The notes beneath the pieces are model-generated. The model was not told where the DNA came from. It did no database searches and saw only the letters and a program-made list of their open reading frames with translations. The position numbers were made by a program, and so were the translations under genes. 64,000 nucleotides of DNA from an uncultured Flavobacteriaceae bacterium (lineage in GTDB: Bacteria > Bacteroidota > Bacteroidia > Flavobacteriales > Flavobacteriaceae): positions 1,302,001-1,366,000 of the forward strand of contig CANMFO010000001.1 in the NCBI GenBank assembly GCA_947497245.1. Direction: 5' to 3'. Shown here piece by piece: positions 1 through 7,203 of this stretch. Each line of letters starts with the position of its first letter. The first letter of the stretch is position 1.

Positions 1-159
1 TCCCATGACACTGATGATCGCCTTGGCAATCTTGTTGCGCTCCTTCTCATCTTCAATGGAGACCGCATGGTCCACCATTTTTTGAAAATGGCGGCCGTAT
101 TCCGGTATGATCAACTGGGGCCGCTCTGTATTGTATTCTAGATTTTCTACTAAGTTCAA
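1..159 (-). CDS. DUF4290 family protein, N-terminal part (cut by window edge)
   Basis: The minus strand reads an open frame of 53 codons running off position 1, with the segment YNTERPQLIIPEYGRHFQK followed by an acidic, Arg/Lys-rich helix and VMG. This matches the conserved N-terminus of DUF4290 proteins of Bacteroidetes, whose function is unknown. No ATG is available downstream of the in-frame stop, so I place the start at the TTG at 159-157; an ATT or ATA start slightly upstream is also possible. The remainder of the gene lies outside the window. Family assignment rests on the recognisable N-terminal motif only. Confidence 0.7.
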   Translation of the reverse strand, partial: MNLVENLEYNTERPQLIIPEYGRHFQKMVDHAVSIEDEKERNKIAKAIISVMG

Positions 160-247
160 ATTATAAGGTCTTTGCTTAAATATTGTATCGGAAAGTGTTA
201 TAGTAATAACGTCGGCAAATTAACAAAATTATGCCATAATACCTATT

Positions 248-535
248 TTACAGTGATATTACGCCTTTTATCCCTCCCACTTCCTTGTATTTTTGAATGA
301 CCGCATCCGGGTCCTTTAGGTTCACGGTTATGGAAATGCTGGTATATTTTCCGTTCTTGGACTTTTTCAGTTCGATCACGGCCCCAGTATTGTCAAAGAT
401 CTGGTGGACCTGGTTTATTTTTCCGGCTTCCGTGGGAACTATGAATTTGTAAAGGTAATTCGAGGGCCAGGAGGCGCTTTCCTGCAATTGCTCCTTCAAT
501 CTTCTATAAAATTCCTCCGTCTTTTCGGTATCCAT
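248..535 (-). CDS. DUF493 family protein (YbeD-like)
   Basis: About 95 residues, starting MDTEKTEEFYRRLKEQL, with a single ferredoxin-like alpha/beta domain typical of the DUF493/YbeD family (ACT-like fold, probably a small-ligand or regulatory domain; no enzymatic role known). A longer frame opens at 562, but the -7 type box TATCTTTG on the minus strand (556-549) lies inside that extension, so the ATG at 535 is the likely start. It is transcribed divergently from the ATPase gene that begins at 622, and its 3' end faces the DUF4290 gene. Function in Flavobacteria is unassigned. Confidence 0.8.
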   Translation of the reverse strand: MDTEKTEEFYRRLKEQLQESASWPSNYLYKFIVPTEAGKINQVHQIFDNTGAVIELKKSKNGKYTSISITVNLKDPDAVIQKYKEVGGIKGVISL

Positions 536-621
536 ACATTTGTTTTTGCAAAGATAGGCCAAAACACCAATTTTTTAGGCTTGGTCCTATTGATTACTTT
601 TGCATATACAATCCGACTCTA

Positions 622-1185
622 TTGAACCCAAAAAAAATTGTCATTACCGGAGGGCCGAGCACAGGAAAAACCTCCCTTATCGAGGGTTTGGAAAAAGCGG
701 GCCAACATTGTTTCCCAGAGGTCATACGGAATATGACCTTGGAGGCCAAAAACGATGGGGAGATCAGCAGTTTTTCCACCAACCCGATCGCCCTGGTCTC
801 CGACCCCCTGGATTTTAACCGAAAGATCCTGCGGGCCCGGATAAAACACTTTCAAGAGTCGCTCCTCTCTCAGGGCCCGGTGGTCTTTTTCGATAGGGGC
901 ATTCCCGATATAATGGCCTATATGGACTATTTTGATCAGGAGTACGGGGCCGAATTCATCAAGGCCACCGAGGACCACAGGTACGATGCGGTCTACCTAC
1001 TGCCCATGTGGAAGGGCATCTATATTACGGATGGGGAACGTTTTGAAAGCTATGGGGAAGCCCTGCAAATTCACGACCATTTAAGGGAGGCCTATACCAA
1101 TAGTGGTTATGATGTCATAGAGGTACCAAAGGATTCGGTTCCCAATAGGATCCGATTTATCTTGAAAAGTCTAAATCGAATCTAG
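622..1185 (+). CDS. P-loop ATPase/kinase-like protein (AAA_28, NadR/Ttd14-like)
   Basis: 187 residues. The N-terminus carries the Walker A loop GGPSTGKTS at about residues 10-18 and a later DRGIPD motif that fits a Walker B or LID-side acidic site; the overall pattern is that of the AAA_28 family, small nucleotide kinase-like ATPases related to the kinase domain of NadR. Substrate unknown. The start is TTG at 622; the conserved reading begins immediately with NPKKIVITGG and no ATG is in frame upstream. A -7 box TACTTTTG at 595-602 implies a very short leader. The stop codon TAG shares its G with the GTG of recQ (TAGTG), so the two are translationally coupled. Confidence 0.82.
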   Translation: MNPKKIVITGGPSTGKTSLIEGLEKAGQHCFPEVIRNMTLEAKNDGEISSFSTNPIALVSDPLDFNRKILRARIKHFQESLLSQGPVVFFDRGIPDIMAYMDYFDQEYGAEFIKATEDHRYDAVYLLPMWKGIYITDGERFESYGEALQIHDHLREAYTNSGYDVIEVPKDSVPNRIRFILKSLNRI

Positions 1186-3077
1186 TGGAGCATCCGAAGG
1201 ACATCCTGAAAAAGTTTTGGGGATTTGATGATTTCAAGGGGTCTCAGAAAGAAATAATAGCGGCACTCTTGGAGGATCGCGATGTCCTCGCGCTGATGCC
1301 CACCGGAGGCGGAAAATCGCTTTGCTTCCAGGTACCGGCCCTGGCCCGGGAAGGCATCTGCATCGTAGTATCCCCATTGATCTCCCTGATCCAAAACCAA
1401 GTCGACCGTTTAAGACAGTTGGGCATCAAAGCAATCGCCCTTACCGGGGGAATCCCTTTTGGGGAAGTGGTTCAGCTACTCGACAATTGTTGTTTCGGCA
1501 ACTACAAATTTCTGTACCTTTCCCCGGAACGGCTGGGCCAGGAAATGGTCAGGGAGCGTATACAGCGGATGAAAGTGAACCTCCTCGCCATTGACGAGGC
1601 GCACTGTATTTCGCAGTGGGGGCACGACTTCAGGCCGGCCTATCTGGAGTGTTCCAAGTTAAGGGAGCTGTCCCCGGAAACCCCGATCATCGCCCTTACT
1701 GCCACTGCTACCCGAGCGGTCGCCAATGACATAGTGGCCAATCTAAAGTGCAACGACCCTCTTGTGATCAAGGATTCCTTCGCCCGGGATAATATCGCTT
1801 TCAGCATTTCCCGTGCAGAGGATAAACCATATCGGTTGAAACAGTTGTGCGCCCAACTTGAAAAAAGTGCCATTGTATACGTAAGAACTAGGCGGTCATC
1901 GGAGGAGTTGGCGCGATACCTCAATGGCTCTGGATATGCCGCGGCCCATTTCCATGGGGGCATCCCCAAACGGGAAAAGCAGGAAAAGCTAGATCTTTGG
2001 CTCAAGGACCAGGTAAAGATCATGGTAGCGACCAATGCCTTTGGAATGGGAATAGACAAGCCCGATGTGGCGCTGGTGGTACATTATCAGATTCCGGACT
2101 GTATCGAAAATTATTTTCAGGAAGCGGGCCGGGCCGGTCGGAACGGGGAACCCGCAGAAGCGGTGCTGATCACCAACAAAACGGACGAGCAACAGCTCAA
2201 GAGCCAATTTTTGAGCGTTCTGCCCGACCGCGCTTTTCTCAAAAAAGTCTACAACAAGCTCAACAGTTATTTCCAAATCGCGTATGCCGAAGGGAAGGAC
2301 GAAACTTTTCAGTTCAATTTCAACGCATTCTGCGGGACCTATGGGTTCAATTCCATCCTGGCCTACAATGCGCTGCGCATCCTGGACCAGCACTCGGTAG
2401 TGGCTTTGACGGAATCCTTTGCCCAAAAGACCACGGTCCAGGTACTGGCGGGAAAGCAGCAGCTCTTCGATTATCTGGAAAAGTACCAAGATCTCGTTCC
2501 CGTGGTCCAGACCTTGCTCCGTACCTATGGAGGGGTGTTTGATTTTACCACCAAGATCAATCCTTTTTTAATCTCCAAAAAAGCGGCGGTCGAAGAAAGG
2601 ACGGTAGTACGGGCATTGGAACGTTTGGCCAAGGATGGGATCATCGCGTACCAAGCGAAGGAGCATGATCTTTCCATTACCTTTCTGGTGCCCAGGGAAG
2701 ACGACAGTACCATTAACCGCTTTGCAAAAGAGGTGGGAAAACGACATCAGTTAAAGATGGAACATGTGCAGAGCATGCTCGCCTATGTCCATAATAGTGC
2801 AATGTGCAGGAGCCGACAGCTTTTAGGGTATTTCGGTGAAAACAAGGAGGAAGACTGCGGAATTTGCGATGTATGTGAAGTACGGCACCAAGGTGACCGC
2901 GCCCCATTGGGTATTGCAAAGCAAATACTGAAGTCCTTGGCCCGGGAAAAACAGGGCTCCCGAGCATTGATCGCTTCTTTGGGCCACGGGGAAAAACCCA
3001 TTTTGAGAGCCATACGGGGCTTATTGGAAGATGGTAAAATCCGTGTTAACGATAGAAATGAATACGAAATACTATGA
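1185..3077 (+). CDS. recQ: ATP-dependent DNA helicase RecQ (no HRDC domain)
   Basis: 630 residues. Superfamily 2 helicase unwinding 3'-5' in recombination and fork repair. Visible elements are Walker A MPTGGGKS (38-45), the DEAH box (137-140) followed by CISQWGHDFR, the motif VI region EAGRAGRNGE, and the RecQ zinc site with Cys at 541, 558, 561 and 564. After the zinc site only about 66 residues remain, and they look like a short helical/winged segment rather than an HRDC domain. E. coli RecQ is 609 residues with HRDC, so here the middle (winged-helix) part is longer and HRDC is missing. The start is GTG overlapping the previous stop; its own stop overlaps the fmt ATG by 4 bases. Confidence 0.93.
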   Translation: MEHPKDILKKFWGFDDFKGSQKEIIAALLEDRDVLALMPTGGGKSLCFQVPALAREGICIVVSPLISLIQNQVDRLRQLGIKAIALTGGIPFGEVVQLLDNCCFGNYKFLYLSPERLGQEMVRERIQRMKVNLLAIDEAHCISQWGHDFRPAYLECSKLRELSPETPIIALTATATRAVANDIVANLKCNDPLVIKDSFARDNIAFSISRAEDKPYRLKQLCAQLEKSAIVYVRTRRSSEELARYLNGSGYAAAHFHGGIPKREKQEKLDLWLKDQVKIMVATNAFGMGIDKPDVALVVHYQIPDCIENYFQEAGRAGRNGEPAEAVLITNKTDEQQLKSQFLSVLPDRAFLKKVYNKLNSYFQIAYAEGKDETFQFNFNAFCGTYGFNSILAYNALRILDQHSVVALTESFAQKTTVQVLAGKQQLFDYLEKYQDLVPVVQTLLRTYGGVFDFTTKINPFLISKKAAVEERTVVRALERLAKDGIIAYQAKEHDLSITFLVPREDDSTINRFAKEVGKRHQLKMEHVQSMLAYVHNSAMCRSRQLLGYFGENKEEDCGICDVCEVRHQGDRAPLGIAKQILKSLAREKQGSRALIASLGHGEKPILRAIRGLLEDGKIRVNDRNEYEIL

Positions 3078-4021
3078 GGGATCTACGAATTGTTTTTATG
3101 GGCACGCCCGATTTTGCAGTGACCACTTTGACAGCCCTGGTGAAAGCCGGCCATCTTGTAGTGGGCGTGGTCACCGCTCCCGACCGTCCCGCTGGAAGGG
3201 GAAGAAAGCTACGGACCTCCGCGGTGAAGGACTTTGCCGTGACGCAAGGGCTGACCGTCCTGCAGCCCACCAATTTACGGGACAAGGAATTTTTAGGGGA
3301 ACTCCGATCGTTGGGCGCGAACCTTCAGGTGGTCGTCGCCTTCCGAATGCTGCCCAGGGTGGTATGGGCAATGCCAGAATACGGTACTTTTAACCTTCAT
3401 GCCTCCCTCCTGCCCGATTACCGAGGGGCGGCCCCCATAAACTGGGCCATCATGAACGGGGAGACCCGGACCGGCGCCACCACTTTTTTCATTGATGACA
3501 AAATCGATACCGGTGAGATCATCCTCCAGCGGGAAACGCATATCGCGGATGACGATACCGCAGGGAGCCTACACGATCGGCTGATGCATTTGGGAGCGGC
3601 CTTGGTCTTGGACACTTTGCGCCTGATCGCTGACAATGCCGCAACCCCTAGAAAGCAATCGGAGGCCAAAACGGCCAAAACGGCGCATAAACTGTTCCCG
3701 GAAACCTGTAAAATTGATTGGCACGATTCCCTGGACCGGATACACGACCATGTCCGTGGGCTATGCCCCTACCCCGTTGCCTGGACCAACATGGTGAACG
3801 GGGAACAGCGGCTTTTCCTAAAAATATTCAAAACCGCCAAAGAGGAGGAGGAACACCATCTTCCGATAGGCCAAGTGGTGGTCGGCAAAAGAGAAATGAA
3901 GGTCGCGGCAAAGGGGGGGTATGTCCACTTGCTTGAAATTCAGTTGCCGGGCAAAAGAAGGATGTCTGTGGGCGATGTGCTCAATGGGCTTACCTTGGAA
4001 AAATCGGCCCATATGGTGTAA
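3074..4021 (+). CDS. fmt: Methionyl-tRNA formyltransferase
   Basis: 315 residues, the normal length. Transfers the formyl group of 10-formyl-tetrahydrofolate to Met-tRNA(fMet) for translation initiation. The catalytic triad positions are Asn107 and His109 in FNLHASLLPDYRGAAP and Asp145 in DDKIDTGEI, equivalent to N106, H108 and D144 of E. coli. The C-terminal beta-barrel tRNA-binding domain follows from about residue 210. The ATG overlaps the recQ stop (ATGA), so ATPase, recQ and fmt form one tightly packed transcription unit. Pairing of recQ with fmt is a common Bacteroidetes order as far as I recall. Confidence 0.96.
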   Translation: MRDLRIVFMGTPDFAVTTLTALVKAGHLVVGVVTAPDRPAGRGRKLRTSAVKDFAVTQGLTVLQPTNLRDKEFLGELRSLGANLQVVVAFRMLPRVVWAMPEYGTFNLHASLLPDYRGAAPINWAIMNGETRTGATTFFIDDKIDTGEIILQRETHIADDDTAGSLHDRLMHLGAALVLDTLRLIADNAATPRKQSEAKTAKTAHKLFPETCKIDWHDSLDRIHDHVRGLCPYPVAWTNMVNGEQRLFLKIFKTAKEEEEHHLPIGQVVVGKREMKVAAKGGYVHLLEIQLPGKRRMSVGDVLNGLTLEKSAHMV

Positions 4022-4067
4022 ACGCCGACTATCATTGGGCTGCGGGAAACGTAAAAAAAGCCCTACT

Positions 4068-4098
4068 TTATCAACAAACCTCTCGAGTTATCAACAAA
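4068..4098 (+). repeat. Two TTATCAACAAA repeats, 20 bp apart (DnaA-box-like)
   Basis: The 11-mer TTATCAACAAA occurs at 4068-4078 and again at 4088-4098, exactly 20 bp apart, so both copies face the same side of the helix. Each differs by one base from the DnaA box consensus TTATCCACA. They lie between fmt and the HU promoter. Whether DnaA binds here is inference only. Confidence 0.5.
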
Positions 4099-4122
4099 AA
4101 CGCTGATTTCCCCTTGTTTTAC

Positions 4123-4152
4123 TTGCGTTCAACGCAAATCCGTATAAATTTG
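4123..4152 (+). promoter_or_regulatory. HU promoter with overlapping palindrome
   Basis: A perfect odd palindrome TTGCGTT-C-AACGCAA spans 4123-4137, and its TTG serves as a plausible -33 element. A Bacteroidetes -7 box TAAATTTG follows at 4145-4152. The HU start is 46 bases further on. A palindrome centred on the -33 region suggests a repressor or nucleoid-protein site; autoregulation by HU is possible but unproven. Confidence 0.6.
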
Positions 4153-4197
4153 TTCAACGATTAAAATTATTTTAACAACAATTAATTTAATTACATT

Positions 4198-4470
4198 ATG
4201 AACAAAACAGAGTTAATCGATGCAATGGCAGCAGACGCTGGCATTACAAAAGCCGCGGCTAAAAAATCATTGGAATCTTTCTTGGGAAATGTTGAGAGCT
4301 CCCTTAAAAAAGGAAACCGTGTATCATTGGTAGGTTTCGGATCTTGGTCCGTATCTAGAAGAAATGCAAGAGAAGGTAGAAATCCATCCACTGGAAAGAC
4401 TATCCAAATTGCAGCTAAAAATGTTGTTAAGTTTAAAGCAGGTGCAGATTTGGGCAACGCTGTAAACTAA
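4198..4470 (+). CDS. hup: HU family DNA-binding protein
   Basis: 90 residues, full length. Histone-like nucleoid protein that bends DNA as a dimer. The N-terminal helix pair opens MNKTELIDAMAADAGITK, and the DNA-clasping arm carries the signature GRNPSTGKTI near residues 60-70. The gene stands alone with its own promoter (4123-4152) and terminator (4493-4523). Codon choice is AT-richer than in its neighbours, as expected for a highly expressed gene in this group. Confidence 0.97.
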   Translation: MNKTELIDAMAADAGITKAAAKKSLESFLGNVESSLKKGNRVSLVGFGSWSVSRRNAREGRNPSTGKTIQIAAKNVVKFKAGADLGNAVN

Positions 4471-4492
4471 TTTCCATATTCAATACATATAG

Positions 4493-4523
4493 AAAAAGCA
4501 TCCGCAGGTCGGGTGCTTTTTTT
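4493..4523 (+). terminator. Rho-independent terminator of hup
   Basis: A 7-bp stem AGCATCC / GGGTGCT (one GU pair) around a GCAGGTC loop is preceded by A5 and followed by seven T at 4517-4523. It sits 22 bases after the hup stop codon. Confidence 0.85.
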
Positions 4524-4584
4524 ATGCACAGCTTTTTGGTTTTCATAGGAATTGTCTTATTTTAGAACAAAGAAGCGAACAGTC

Positions 4585-5145
4585 ATGGTCGGTCTAAAAC
4601 CAAAAAAAGGAAAGTTGCTGATTGCCGAGCCGACCCTTACGGGGGACGTTTCCTTTAACCGTTCCGTGGTACTCCTGGCCGAGCACAACGAGGAAGGCTC
4701 CGTGGGCTTTATCCTGAACAAGCCCTTGGAATACCGCATCAACGAGCTGGTTACCGAAATCGATATCCCTTTTCAGGTGTACAATGGCGGCCCCGTGGAA
4801 CAGGACAATCTATATTTCATCCACAAGGTCCCTCATTTGATTGAAAACAGTCTGGAAATATCGGACGGTATCTATTGGGGCGGGGATTTTGAAAAGACCA
4901 TCGCCCTGATCAACAAAAAATTGATATTGGCGGAAGATATCCGTTTCTTTTTGGGCTATTCGGGATGGTCCTCGCTTCAACTGGACCAAGAATTGTCCTC
5001 CAAATCCTGGATCGTGGTCAAGAACGTGTACGAAAGTGCCATCATCCAAAAGCCACCTGCCTCTTTTTGGAAGGAGAAAATGGTGGAACTGGGCGGAAAT
5101 TATCTGCTGTGGTCGAACGCTCCGGAAAACCCAAGCTTAAACTAG
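4585..5145 (+). CDS. YqgE/AlgH family protein
   Basis: 187 residues from the ATG at 4585; a TTG-started extension to 4552 is unlikely because the family begins at MVGLKPKKGKLLIAEP. Conserved landmarks are FNRSVVLLAEHNEEGSVGFILNKP, YNGGPV and the C-terminal GYSGWSSLQLDQEL. YqgE/AlgH proteins form a small beta-rich fold of uncertain function, linked in Pseudomonas to alginate regulation. It converges on the aminotransferase gene with only three bases between the two stop codons. Confidence 0.9.
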   Translation: MVGLKPKKGKLLIAEPTLTGDVSFNRSVVLLAEHNEEGSVGFILNKPLEYRINELVTEIDIPFQVYNGGPVEQDNLYFIHKVPHLIENSLEISDGIYWGGDFEKTIALINKKLILAEDIRFFLGYSGWSSLQLDQELSSKSWIVVKNVYESAIIQKPPASFWKEKMVELGGNYLLWSNAPENPSLN

Positions 5146-5148
5146 CCC

Positions 5149-6012
5149 CTATTTTGGTTCCAGGCGAACCACTGCATTCAACTTGCCCAGCAAATCCAGT
5201 GCCACGTGCCTTTCAAAGTCCTTTTTACGGTATTTTGTAATGGGCCGTATGCCCACGATCGTATTGGTAATAAATAGCTCATCGGCCTTTTGCAGTTCGA
5301 ATGGGGAAATGGGGTCTTCGACCAATTCGTACTTTTCGAGCTTATCGATGATCTCCATCAACTTTTTCCGAAGGATCCCATTGATACAACCTGTCCTTAA
5401 AGGTGGGGTCTTTATGATGTTCCCCTGGACCAAAAAAAGGTTGCCGTTCAGGGCCTCGACCACTTCCTTCCCCGTATTCATTAAGAGACAGTTTTCATAG
5501 CCGTTCTCCTGTGCGAAAATACTTCCCATCACATTGATGATCCGATTGTTGGTCTTGAGGGTCGACAACATATCGACATTCAGGTAAAAGTCCTTAAAAA
5601 GTTCCACTCCATAGGGGCCATCATCGATTTGATAGAACGGTGATGCCAAGGGCTCCGCTTCGATCACATAGGATATGTCCCTGCTGGCCGGCAAATAGCG
5701 CCCCCCGTCGTTTCGAAAGACGGTAAAGCGCAGTCGGGCTGCACGGTTTTCCAGATTATTGGAAGCCAGCACATTGGAAAGGGAAGCTTCCAGCCCCTCC
5801 ATGGTAAAGTGCATGGGAATCTCCATCCGTAGCAGGCGCATCGACGCCATGAGCCTCAAATAATGCGCCTCCCAAAAAAAAAGCGTTCCGTTTACCGCAC
5901 GTATGGTCTCAAAGAGGGCATCCCCGTACCGTAGCCCCCTATTGTTGTGGTTCAAAAAAGTACGGTCCACCGAAACCAATTCGCCATTAAAATCAACCAG
6001 AGGTGCATCCAT
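5149..6012 (-). CDS. Aminotransferase class IV (BCAT / aminodeoxychorismate lyase-like)
   Basis: 287 residues. PLP-dependent fold type IV enzyme. The N-terminus contains the RGLRYGDALFETIR signature, the presumed PLP lysine is in DMLSTLKTNNRI, and E in GKEVVEALNGNLF and the ITNTIVGIRPI segment fit the cofactor-binding half. Such proteins act as branched-chain aminotransferases, D-amino-acid aminotransferases or 4-amino-4-deoxychorismate lyases; the sequence alone does not decide. A lone copy beside YqgE and the START-like gene is a common flavobacterial context, where it is often annotated as PabC-like. Confidence 0.85.
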   Translation of the reverse strand: MDAPLVDFNGELVSVDRTFLNHNNRGLRYGDALFETIRAVNGTLFFWEAHYLRLMASMRLLRMEIPMHFTMEGLEASLSNVLASNNLENRAARLRFTVFRNDGGRYLPASRDISYVIEAEPLASPFYQIDDGPYGVELFKDFYLNVDMLSTLKTNNRIINVMGSIFAQENGYENCLLMNTGKEVVEALNGNLFLVQGNIIKTPPLRTGCINGILRKKLMEIIDKLEKYELVEDPISPFELQKADELFITNTIVGIRPITKYRKKDFERHVALDLLGKLNAVVRLEPK

Positions 6013-6066
6013 AAAAAAGGCCTTGATAAAATCAAGGCCAAATATAAGTTTTATAAAGGGAATTTC

Positions 6067-6450
6067 TTATTTGGAGCCCAAAACCTGTTTTAAGCTCGAC
6101 ACTTGGTTTTCCCATAACATCTTGGACTCCTCGAGCTCATCTTCCTCAGCAAAATCCGTTATGAACAGGGACACGTCCTGGGTAATCTCATCGACGATTA
6201 TTTTCATTTCAAAGAAAGAGTCGTCCTCGTTGTCCTCCCAGGAAAATTTGACAAACTCATCGCTTTTTCTTTTGATCAACTTGGCCTCTTCCTCCGAACC
6301 GTCCCAAATAAAACTGAACATTTCCCCACGGGAGTTCACATTATCGGCAAACCACTCGGAAAGCCCGGATGGAGTGGATAAATATTGGTACAACAACTGC
6401 GGCGAGGACTGAATCACAAATTCAAGTTCAAATTTTATTTTATCGTCCAT
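6067..6450 (-). CDS. START-like domain protein
   Basis: About 128 residues from the ATG giving MDDKIKFELEFVIQSSPQLL; the frame extends upstream to 6492 but that part is not family-like. The helix-grip pattern (SPQLLYQYLSTPSGLSEWFADNV followed by FIWDGSEEEAKL) is the START-like/SRPBCC fold characteristic of Bacteroidetes. These proteins bind hydrophobic ligands or act as chaperone-like modules; no substrate is known. It probably shares transcription with the downstream aminotransferase gene (54 bases apart). Confidence 0.85.
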   Translation of the reverse strand: MDDKIKFELEFVIQSSPQLLYQYLSTPSGLSEWFADNVNSRGEMFSFIWDGSEEEAKLIKRKSDEFVKFSWEDNEDDSFFEMKIIVDEITQDVSLFITDFAEEDELEESKMLWENQVSSLKQVLGSK

Positions 6451-6538
6451 TCGTACTGATCTATTTTCTATGGGCAATATATAGATTTCCAAATGATAAA
6501 AAAATAAAAGCGATAGAATATTTTTTTAGGATGGGAAT

Positions 6539-6570
6539 GTTGATGGGCATGAAATTAAACTTTATATTTG
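6539..6570 (+). promoter_or_regulatory. Promoter of tRNA-Met
   Basis: A TTG at 6540-6542 and the -7 box TATATTTG at 6563-6570 are separated by 20 bases, matching the Bacteroidetes sigma-A consensus TTG-N19-21-TAnnTTTG. The tRNA begins 20 bases downstream. Confidence 0.75.
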
Positions 6571-6590
6571 CAGCCGTTTTTAAAACCGAT

Positions 6591-6664
6591 GGCGAGGTAG
6601 CTCAGCTGGTTAGAGCGTCGGATTCATAACCCGGAGGCCGAGGGTTCAAGTCCCTCTCTCGCTA
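6591..6664 (+). tRNA. tRNA-Met (CAT)
   Basis: A 74-nt cloverleaf with acceptor GGCGAGG/TCTCGCT, D-arm GCTC-GAGC, anticodon loop TTCATAA (anticodon CAT), T-arm GAGGG-TTCAAGT-CCCTC and discriminator A. CCA is not encoded. The anticodon stem TCGGA/CCCGG has an A-C apposition next to the loop. The absence of a mismatch at 1-72 typical of initiators (here G-U) and the lack of three GC pairs in the anticodon stem argue for the elongator, although CAT could also serve tRNA-Ile after lysidine modification. Confidence 0.93.
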
Positions 6665-6669
6665 CAAAG

Positions 6670-6700
6670 AAAAACCCAAGATTTACGTCTTGGGTTTTTT
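6670..6700 (+). terminator. Terminator of tRNA-Met
   Basis: A perfect 11-bp stem AAAACCCAAGA / TCTTGGGTTTT with loop TTTACG ends in a run of T (to 6700). It starts seven bases after the tRNA. Confidence 0.93.
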
Positions 6701-6823
6701 GTTTCTGTACAACATCGTTTATTATAGGTAGCGCAGCGACCTAAGGGGAGTTATGATTTCATACGTTGCTGGGGGTATGTTATTCTCTTGTTTTATTTAT
6801 GGGTTTTAAAAATTTCCGAGTAG

Positions 6824-7195
6824 TTATCTCCAATTTACTGTCTTTCCTGTTTCCAAATAATATTTCAATCCAAAAAGGTGTTTTTTTTGACCTTTCCCCA
6901 ATTGTCCTTTCATCAAGTAAATCATAAAACCAGGAGAAGTTGAAACAATAGAAGTCATCTTTACTTCAGTCCCATCCGTTCCAACAGAAGATAATTCATA
7001 AATGGCGGACATATCCTTTTAAAAAGGGAAGATTATGTCTATAAGCCTCCACTTTGAAACTCTTATTCCCATCTACTTCAGTTATTGTTTCTTCCTTAAT
7101 TCATGCTTATTTTCAATAACTTTTTCCAAATCCTGTCTATATATCGAAAAACCACAGACTTTACCTAGCTCCATGAAATAAAGTACTTGATCCAT
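6824..7195 (-). pseudogene. Degenerate SRPBCC / polyketide-cyclase-like gene
   Basis: Three reading segments on the minus strand together spell one damaged protein. The first starts at the ATG at 7195 (MDQVLYFMELGKVCG) and hits stops after about 36 codons; the second reads ETITEVDGNKSFKVEAY and continues to RHL-stop; the third opens at 7012 and ends with FGLKYYLETGKTVNWR-stop at 6824. The segment GTEVKMT, the MIYLMKG helix and the terminal GLKYYLETG motif are typical of the C-terminal half of SRPBCC cyclase-like proteins. At least two frameshifts are needed to join the parts and the 5' half of the fold is missing. It follows the lipoprotein gene by 8 bases. Confidence 0.65.
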
Positions 7196-7203
7196 ACAAA
7201 AAT

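Noticed and set aside
5903-6412. Plus-strand frame of 169 codons opposite the aminotransferase and START-like genes
   Set aside because: Ser/Lys-rich mirror frame of two genes that carry recognisable domains.
6369-6629. Plus-strand frame of 86 codons running into the tRNA
   Set aside because: It overlaps the START-like gene and the tRNA-Met gene and has no family character.
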